Origin: Symbiodinium natans
Lineage: Eukaryota > Sar > Dinophyceae > Suessiales > Symbiodiniaceae
Length of the DNA: 64,000 bases
Assembly (NCBI GenBank): GCA_905221605.1
Contig: CAJNDS010001057.1
Location: forward strand, 439,528 to 503,527
Direction of reading: 5' to 3'
Below the pieces are notes generated by a model. It was not told the origin of the DNA. It searched no databases and saw nothing but the letters and a program-made list of their open reading frames with translations. Position numbers and translations under genes: made by a program. This document shows positions 57,442-64,000 of this stretch, in pieces (positions within the stretch are counted from its first letter, which is position 1; each line of letters begins with the position of its first letter).

Positions 57442-58341
57442 ATGGTCAAGTGCAACATTATCAAGCATTCCACCAAAGCTTCTCGCTTGATCATGGACAG
57501 CTTTATATCAAATACCAATGCTGGTTGTACATTCCAGAGCGTTACACAATGCCGTCTTTGCAGGACGTTCGTGCATCATGGCCCCTTAGGGGGGATAATA
57601 CAGATTTTCTGGCGTTTGCAATGGACACGAAAATTCTTACACAAACAGAGTCCCCCCAAAACCCCGCCTCTTTGTGCAAAAATTCTTACACAATTTCCGA
57701 AGCACGTTCTCGTAAACCCCTTTGCGCAACCGCAGAAATTCGTCACACAAGCGCAATCCCGCAAACCCCCCGCCCAAGCACAGTTTCCCCAGGCCCCCTT
57801 ACTTAGCTTCGGGGACAAGTACAAGTTCTCCAACCCACCTGCGGCGCTCTGGAAAGTGACCAGTGCAATTCCCCCAAACTTTCGCGTCTCTGAAACCACA
57901 AAAGCACAGTTCCGTGGCTCCGCAAACTGCGCATACAAGCAGAGCTCCAGCAAACTTCCTGCCAGCTTTGGAAACTTGCCAGCAAGTACAATTTCCCCAA
58001 ATCTCCGTTTTGACTTTGGGGCTACGCACTTCGCAAACCCTTCTTTGCCTCCAATGTCCAACGCTGGCAGGCATGGTCAAGAACGGAGAAGTTTATCGTT
58101 CCAGCCTTTTTCAGATGCAACACCACCTTGTAGCTGCTTTAAAGAGACGTTCTCAAGACCTAATTCTCAGCCTTCTTCCAAAACAGTGCCTGACGGCAAA
58201 TGGGGGTGCAAAGCACTCTCTGCTTGGCATCAAATCAGGGAGCCACATGGCCCCATCAGCCCATCTTTCTTTTCTGCTGTTTGGCTTGACGTGCATTTTT
58301 TCCTGTTTGCAGAAAAGCTGAAACAAAACCACCAGCAATGA
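57442..58341 (+). repeat. Degenerate interspersed repeat under a 299-codon frame
   Basis: The plus strand is open for 299 codons, the longest frame in the window. It is built from recurring words: tttccccaaatc, attcccccaaac, cacagtttcccc and acttcgcaaaccc, spaced roughly 55-75 bp. They also give a repetitive Gly/Cys/Ala-rich minus frame (57,576-58,061). The product is Pro/Ser/Gln-rich with no domain. I treat the frame as a by-product of a decayed tandem repeat, though a low-complexity protein cannot be excluded. Confidence 0.45.
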
Positions 58342-59650
58342 AACAGGACTTCAAAGAACTTGGTCTGTGTTTTTCAGCTGTCCTGGCTTGACACATGCAG
58401 GCCACACCATACTTGAGATGCAAATTGGCTTTTGCTACGTTTTTTAAAGCAAATTGTTTTTAAAATTTCAATGAAAAAACGTTTAAAAACAGAAAAAAAC
58501 TGGTTTCGAAGCATTTCAGTCTGCAATGTGAATAATAATTTTGGAATGCCTTGTTTAAACAGAATCGCTCTAAACAAACTTGCCTGAAAATCAAAATCAA
58601 AAAAAAAAACGTTAATTGATTTTTGTTCAATTTTTCCTTGTTTGAGAAACACATGAGTTATAAGTCATGAGTCATGTCAAGTCATGAGTCATGAGTCATT
58701 AAGTTATAACTCATATGTCTACGGCTCGCCGTCGCGGTCAATTGCGGTCGTCGCAGCCCATCTACCGGTTTCCCTGTTCGCATCAAAGCCAAAACTTCAA
58801 ACTTACCCCATTTCTTTCCTGCTTGACTTGACGTGCATTTTTCCTGTTTTGCATCTGCAAAGGCTGAACAAAGCTTCCAGCAAAGAAACATGACCTCAAA
58901 AACTTTGGCTGTGTTTTTCAGCTGTCTGGCTTGACACATCACCTGTTAAGCAAATTATTTTTGTAATTTCAAACATGAAAAAAATTTAAAACCAGAAAAA
59001 CACTGGTTTCGAAGTTCCCTTGGTCAAAGTAGATTGTTTCAAAAATTTCCAAAAATGAAAAAACATTTAAAACAGAAAACACTGGTTTTCAAGCATTTCA
59101 AAGTCTGCAGTGTGAATACTGATTTTTTGCAATGTCTTGGTTCAGAAACAAAATCGCTTGAGCACAATTCTAAAAACATCAATTGATGTTTTTCTTCAAC
59201 TTCTCATTGTTTGAGAAACATCGTTAACGAAATGATCTAAAAAAAAATAAGCCTTACTAAATTCCGGCTAAGACCACTGCAGAGCTGAACAACAACCCAG
59301 CGACGCCTGCAAACAATGAAAATAAACTCCAAAAACCTTGAAAAATGCTGAAACTTGCATTTTGGAAAATTTGAAAAAAATTGCCATGGAGTCCTTCGCA
59401 CCACTTTGACAATCTTGCAAGCACGCCTTAAAGTTTGATTTGTATGTTTGATCTTTCCAAGTGCATGAGACAGTAATCTTTTGCTGAAAATTTCAAATAA
59501 TTCTCAGCCTTCTTCCAAAACAGCGCCAGACAAATTTACACGCTTGCTAAACTTTGACAATTCTTGCAGCACGCCTTAAAGTTTGATTGTTTAATCTTTC
59601 CAAGTGCAAGACATTGAAATCTTTTGTCTGAATATAAAATCAAAGGCGGA
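58163..59650. repeat. AT-rich block with tandem duplications
   Basis: The stretch 58,258-58,410 (ttgacgtgcattttttcctg, gtgtttttcagctgtcctgg) recurs diverged at 58,814-58,945. The block aaaacagaaaaaaactggtttcgaagcatttc and following bases recurs near 58,470, 58,985 and 59,065. At 59,402-59,510 and 59,551-59,650 a unit with gcacgccttaaagtttgat and atctttccaagtgca is duplicated. The phrase aattctcagccttcttccaa links 58,163 with 59,500. No gene is seen. Confidence 0.7.
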
Positions 59651-60060
59651 CGCTGCATTTAAAACGGTTGTTTTGACCATGCGAGATGTTGCGCAAACGA
59701 ACGCGCGGGATTTTAAGACAGTCGGCGGTGTTTTTTCTTTTTTTTTTTCAACCATGTTCCACAGAATGCATTCTAGATTTTTGGACGCCGCGTTTCTGCA
59801 TATATTTTTGAAAATTTTAAAATTTAAAATTTCAATCCAAACCAAGCCGGTTGACTTAGTTGCAAAAAATCCCAGACGGAATTCTAAAAGCTGCATATTT
59901 TCAGAAATTTCGATTTTTGTTTTGAAAACCATGAAAAATGTGTTTTTTTTTTCTTTCGTTGAAAACTTTTTTGTTTTCCATTTTACCTGGCAAGATAGCA
60001 TGTAGGAATTGATTTGGTGATTTGTTGGTTGTGACATGTTTTCTTTGTATGGGAAGCTTC
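59650..60060. other. AT-rich stretch, no gene recognised
   Basis: A 197-codon minus frame (59,591-60,184) and a 133-codon plus frame run through low-complexity K/F/P-rich translation and share no family features. Confidence 0.4.
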
Positions 60061-60074
60061 GTGAAACCGCCAGA

Positions 60075-60507
60075 GGGGGGGGGGCGGGGGGGGGGGGCGG
60101 GGGGGGTGGGGGGCGGGGGGGGGGGGTGGGGGGGGGGGGGTGTCTGGACCCCTGAAAACCCAAACCCTGCCCCAAACACCACAACGGACAAACCAGATTC
60201 TTTCAATCACCGTCAAAGAGCTCGCTAAAGAGCTCGCTTGCTGGGCTGTCCAAAGCAACAACCTCTACAGCTTCTCTGCTAGCGACAGCCTCTCTGCTTG
60301 CTGTACAGGGAGAAGTGTCAACAGCAACCTTAAATGAAGACAAACATGTCCAGGTAAACATCATGACCACCCCCCCCCCCCCCACCCCCCCCCCCCCCCC
60401 CCCCCCACCCCCCCCCCCGCCCCCCCCCCCCCCCCCCCCACCCCCCCCCCCCCCCCCCCCCCCCCCCCCACCCCCCCCCCACCCCCCCCCCCCCCCCGCC
60501 CCCCCCC

Positions 60508-60554
<47 letters not shown>

Positions 60555-60566
60555 ACCCCCACCCCC
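60075..60566. repeat. Opposed G tract (60,075-60,141) and ~200-nt C tract (60,368-60,566)
   Basis: The first tract is almost pure G broken by single C or T. The second is almost pure C broken by single A or G. On one strand they are complementary and separated by about 225 nt, so a very long foldback is possible. The length inside the assembly should be treated with caution, since homopolymers are often collapsed or expanded. Confidence 0.8.
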
Positions 60567-60639
60567 TTTTACATACTTAATCTTGCTTGCCGTGTAAAAC
60601 GCCGCGCCCGGCATTAAAAACTCTAAGCAAATTACTTTG

Positions 60640-60880
60640 AAGTTCAAACCCAGGTTCAATCCAGATTAAACCTGGGTTGAATCCGGATTAAACCCAGATT
60701 TGACCAAAACCCAGGTTCTGGGTTCAACTTGGGTTTAACGCAACTCAAATGTCCACAATCCGATTTGAACCCAGCACAACCCGGGTTCAACCTAAGTTTA
60801 ACTTGGATTACAAACCTGGTCTAACTCAGGTTTTAAAAGGAAAAAAGTTCGAACCTGGGTTAAAACAGATTCGAACCCCC
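60640..60880. repeat. Cluster of AACCCAGGTT-type inverted motifs
   Basis: About 14 copies of aacccaggtt, aacctgggtt, gaacccag and related words occur in both orientations within 240 bp, giving many small overlapping palindromes. No coding frame is seen. Confidence 0.65.
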
Positions 60881-60889
60881 CCTCCTGGA

Positions 60890-61755
60890 CCTTAGTGTCT
60901 GCCTGTTACATTGGAATATTTTGTCAATTTATTCAACAATGGTAGAAAATAAATTTTCTACAATGAATGAACATTATATTATTTGCAATACAAAGAACCT
61001 CCAGGCAGCTGAGCAACAGGAAAGCTGTGAACTCACCCAATCGTGCTGACAATAAGACTTTAGCCATTCTACCATGTAGAATCGTAGCGCAAATCGTACC
61101 CTGAACTCTGTGGCCTTTGTAAGTTTTGAGACACTTCCGGAAGCTGTGTGGCCTGCCCTCCTGTCAGTTTGGCCAGACGGTTTCTGCATGTGCTAATTTT
61201 CTTAAAGCATTTCCTGTGCGCTTACGTGGATGATTTTACATGTTCAACCTTGCAAAGTAACAGCTTTAACGTTATTAATGATGATTTTCTGTGTGCCAGT
61301 GATACCCTCTTTTTGTGGGCCAAATTACAGTTGAGTGCACATGTGGTTTGGATCGGGTCTTCTCTTACGTTTCTTTTATCTGCCGTACAAAAAGTTTAAG
61401 AAACTTTGTACAAAGCGTCTGCGCTGCTGAAAAAAAGGCAAGTTTGCTACGCGGCATAAATTAAAGGTCGTTACTCCGTGGAGCCCTTACAGTGTTTCAA
61501 GAAGCCGGCAGCCACCCCTGCTCAATAAGCTCACGGAACAAAATCCGGCAGTGTTGATTTTTTTGCCTCTTTACTGCATCATTGGCACAGTAGGCCGTTC
61601 TTAGGTTGCAAACCCTACTGGAGCCAAATACCGGTCTGCAATCTGGTTGTCCCGCTGTGGCAAGCATGCCACCTTTCTACCCTGCACTTTTCTAGTTTCT
61701 CTGCTCTTACACAACCACTTCTGTCAAACATGGCTTGGCTGTGCTTGGAGCTTGG
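60890..61755. other. No gene recognised
   Basis: Short frames only; a hydrophobic plus frame near 61,650-61,860 (LVSLLLHNHF, LFVMGCSGL) has no further support. Confidence 0.4.
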
Positions 61756-61760
61756 AGCTA

Positions 61761-63065
61761 TCATGTAGTTCTTCGATGTTGCTTGCTCAGGGCTGGCCCT
61801 ACTGGCTGTTCGTCATGGGGTGTTCCGGGTTGGAAGGGTGGCTTCTGTCTAGTGTATCGCTTTAAAGCTTCAAAGTTGGCACTCAGGAAATTTTTAAATG
61901 CCCCCATATCCCACGTGCTGGGTCGTCCTCTCAGGGGGAAGTCGCGGGAGGTTTGGCAAGCCTCCATAAGGCTCATGTTCTTGTCGCCCAGTTCTTCCTC
62001 AGGGTAACTCGACCGCAGTAAGGACTTGATTTGCAGCACAATTTTAGCATATTGAGAGACAAAGCCGGTGGGGGCATCATCAAAAATTTGGTGTCCGAAG
62101 GTAAGCGCAATATCTGCGATCAGCCAGCTAAATTCCAGACTGGTGCCCAGTTTGCTCTTTCCTTCAGGATAGTCTGTTATGCTGACCCATCTGCAAGTCT
62201 CTAGCCTCCGGCTGGACTACGTAAGGGACGAGCAGACAGTCTGGTGGGAGGCGCATAGACGTGCTGAGCGAGATGTTGATCGCAGGCCCGCAGATAGACT
62301 TGAGGCCTGCCGCCTGCATGACCGTTTCTGCCTGCTTAGGCTTGGCACGGCAGAGGCATAGGATGGGCTCAAGCATAGACCTGGCAGTGAACGCAGTCAT
62401 ATTAGCGCCGATGTGCACCGTGGATTTGCTCCAAGAGGGCATCTCACCTTGGCCTTTTTTCCAGGTCCCCGGACCATGCTGTATTTGCCTTGTCAAGGCC
62501 TCCGGCAAGGTCGCCGGTGTGTAGAATGTCGATGGGATAGCATTGAGGCCACAAATCTTTTTCTCAAGCAACTCTGTCACGAAGTGGTAATTCGGGCGAG
62601 ATCCTCCTGCCGGCTGCCTGTGATCCCCTATCATAACGTCCAGCGCATGCCGTATGTGGGCGAGAATGCAGGTGGACCCTGGGCTGAGCTTCATCTCTCA
62701 AGAGGATCTCGACATCCTTCAGCCTGTTTATTAGTGCAGAATATGGGAAGCTAAGGCGGGCGACGACTGTGCCATGCGTGGCCGCAACTAGCAGTCCACT
62801 CCCTGCGTCATGAGCGTCAAATGGGAGCTTATGCGTATCCTTCTCCTTGCTGGCCGGGACTCGCGCAATACGGCCCCGGACAAAGCTGTGGCTCCCCGCA
62901 GTCAGCCTGTCCGCAGCTTCGACATAAGCCCGCACCGACTCATTGCCGTGCGCCGTGTAAAGGATGAGCCGGTGAGGCAGTCGCGAAAAAAGAAACTCCC
63001 CACGCGCTCAGAACTCAAAGTCGTCGTTGTAGTTCAAGGGCAAATCCTTGTAGCACCAAGCTCGT
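61761..63065 (-). pseudogene. Intronless decayed reading frame, unknown protein
   Basis: Three minus frames read as consecutive parts of one protein of about 430 residues. Part 1 (about 63,065 to 62,700) includes WCYKDLPLNYNDDFEF, a TGA stop, then LPHRLILYTAHGNESVRAYV and FPYSALINRLKDVEIL. Part 2 (62,694-62,164) includes LAHIRHALDVMIGDHRQPAG, NYHFVTELLEKKICGLNAI and SLSTSMRLPPDCLLVPYVVQ. Part 3 (62,180-61,761) includes SITDYPEGKSKLGTSLEFSW, LIADIALTFGHQIFDDAPTG and TWDMGAFKNFLSANFEALKR, ending at a TGA. Changes of frame near 62,695 and 62,170 show no intron-like sequence. This suggests a retro-copied or transposon-borne gene with one stop and two frameshifts. The family is not recognised. Confidence 0.6.
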
Positions 63066-63141
63066 TACCAGTACAGTGTTGAAGAAGTGGCGGATTCGAA
63101 GTCGTTTGACTCTAGCGGAATCAGAACCCCAGACAATTTAC

Positions 63142-63180
63142 GGGGCTCAGGGCTCAGGGCTCAGGGCTCAGAGGTCAGAG
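63142..63180. repeat. GGGCTCAG octamer tandem
   Basis: Four copies of ggctcagg followed by a variant (gaggtcag). Further single copies occur at about 63,355-63,370. Confidence 0.8.
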
Positions 63181-63242
63181 CTTGGGGCTCAAGGTCAGGC
63201 GCAAAACCTTTTTTGAGGTGTTTCAAAGGCCCAAAAAAGGTG

Positions 63243-63314
63243 CCGGCGCAAAAAGTCACCTTTTTTGAAGTGTTTCAGGCCGGAAAGGCCCAAAAAGGTG
63301 ACTTTTTGCGCCGG
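63243..63314. repeat. Hairpin with 24-bp perfect arms
   Basis: CCGGCGCAAAAAGTCACCTT at the start of the left arm (63,243-63,267) pairs with AAGGTGACTTTTTGCGCCGG at the end of the right arm (63,291-63,314). The loop is about 23 nt. A partial copy of the left side (gcaaaaccttttttgaggtgtttca) precedes it at 63,202. Confidence 0.85.
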
Positions 63315-63490
63315 GCTCTTGTGGGGATGCAGGGCTCTTGCGGGGAAGCCTTTTCAGGGCTCAGGGCTCAATTTTCTGAATTAATAAAATTTCTTAACAC
63401 ACTCCTGGGCCGTAATCCGTATTGCCCTATGTGTGCGCCAGTTCGGGCCCCCAGTCTACGTCCAAATTTCCCAGTCGCAGTGTTAGGCAT

Positions 63491-63768
63491 CAGTTTGAGA
63501 GCCTAATCACTTCTGAGTCTTCCATGGAAGGTAGAGGAAGCAGTTTGAGAAGCCTAATCACTTCTGGGCCTTCAGGCAACTGTTAGGACAGCAGTTTGAG
63601 AGGCCTAATCATTTCTGGGCCTTCTGAAGATGTTTGAGGCATCAGTCTACCCACTGCGGGGCCTTCAGAAAAAATTTAGGCTGCAGTTGAAGAGGCCGCA
63701 CTACTGGGCCCTCCGGAGTTTTTGTTGGAATGGCAGTTTGAGAGGCCTAATCATTTCTGGGCCTTCTG
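63491..63768. repeat. Interrupted repeat CAGTTTGAGAGGCCTAATCA
   Basis: The unit cagtttgagaggcctaatcatttctgggccttc occurs at 63,491, 63,541, 63,592 and 63,733, with two strongly diverged copies near 63,643 and 63,682. Spacing is about 50 bp. No open frame persists across the copies. Confidence 0.75.
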
Positions 63769-63858
63769 CTGGGCAGTTGCAGATACGCTGCACGGACGGG
63801 AGAGGCAGGCTTACTGCTGGGTGTAGGGCAGTTATTCGCATCAACAGTGACTCGGGAG

Positions 63859-63934
63859 CCGAAAATCGTAAAGTTGGACCTTTTTGAAAACACTTATTAT
63901 GAGTTCTTTAAAAGGGTCCAACTGCGATTTTCGG
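63859..63934. repeat. Hairpin CCGAAAATCG...CGATTTTCGG
   Basis: The left arm 63,859-63,884 (ccgaaaatcgtaaagttggacc...) matches the reverse complement of the right arm 63,910-63,934 (...ggtccaactgcgattttcgg) with one or two mismatches and a loop of about 25 nt. This may be the terminal inverted repeats of a very short miniature element. Confidence 0.7.
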
Positions 63935-64000
63935 TTTCCGGGGGTTTGGTTTTTGGCCATCTATTGTGAACTCGTGGAATCTCCACAGTTTCGTCGCATG

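Noticed and set aside
60203-60659. Glycine- or proline-rich proteins over the C tract
   Set aside because: They are translations of a homopolymer tract.

Overview
This window looks like nuclear DNA of a dinoflagellate, most likely of Symbiodiniaceae type. It has almost no long open reading frames. Where a protein family can be recognised, the gene is cut into many exons of 20-190 nt. The introns start with GT, GC or GA and end in AG, and nearly every acceptor is followed by G on the exon side (AG|G). That splice grammar is known from dinoflagellates. TTTAGGG-type repeats, decayed LINE fragments and very long G/C tracts agree with it. No prokaryotic operon, rRNA, complete tRNA or CRISPR array was found. 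The genus is an inference.

Genes. The best-supported gene is a minus-strand SLC35B/UAA-type nucleotide-sugar or PAPS transporter (12 coding exons at 42,098-44,779, perhaps two more up to 45,393). Two tandem minus-strand copies of an unknown multi-exon gene lie at 48,913-50,520 and 51,673-53,585. Their 3' halves are almost identical over about 1.2 kb, while their 5' exons have diverged. Weaker exon chains with consistent AG|G sites and reading phase lie at 46,304-46,644 (+), 30,177-30,539 (-), 14,964-15,262 (-) and 12,193-12,649 (-). Most of the rest probably hides further short exons that cannot be recognised by eye.

Mobile and decayed DNA. A LINE reverse-transcriptase remnant (54,288-54,783, -) sits next to LINE linker and endonuclease remnants on the other strand (55,040-55,871). 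These are followed by a relic reading frame broken by four frameshifts (55,891-56,380). A second intronless, decayed reading frame occupies 61,761-63,065 (-).

Structured non-coding DNA. Around 18,422-18,629 TTTAGGG repeats run into CCCTAAA repeats, the arrangement of an end-to-end telomere joint. At 56,588-57,131 there is an array of hairpin units built on a GTGTTAATTAACACG palindrome. Foldbacks occur at 15,609-15,962, 32,803-32,926, 63,243-63,314 and 63,859-63,934. Two dispersed repeat families recur (about 85 bp at 32,058-32,716; about 100 bp at 16.7-18.0, 24.0-24.4 and 33.7-34.7 kb). A C tract of about 200 nt at 60,368-60,566 faces a G tract at 60,075-60,141.
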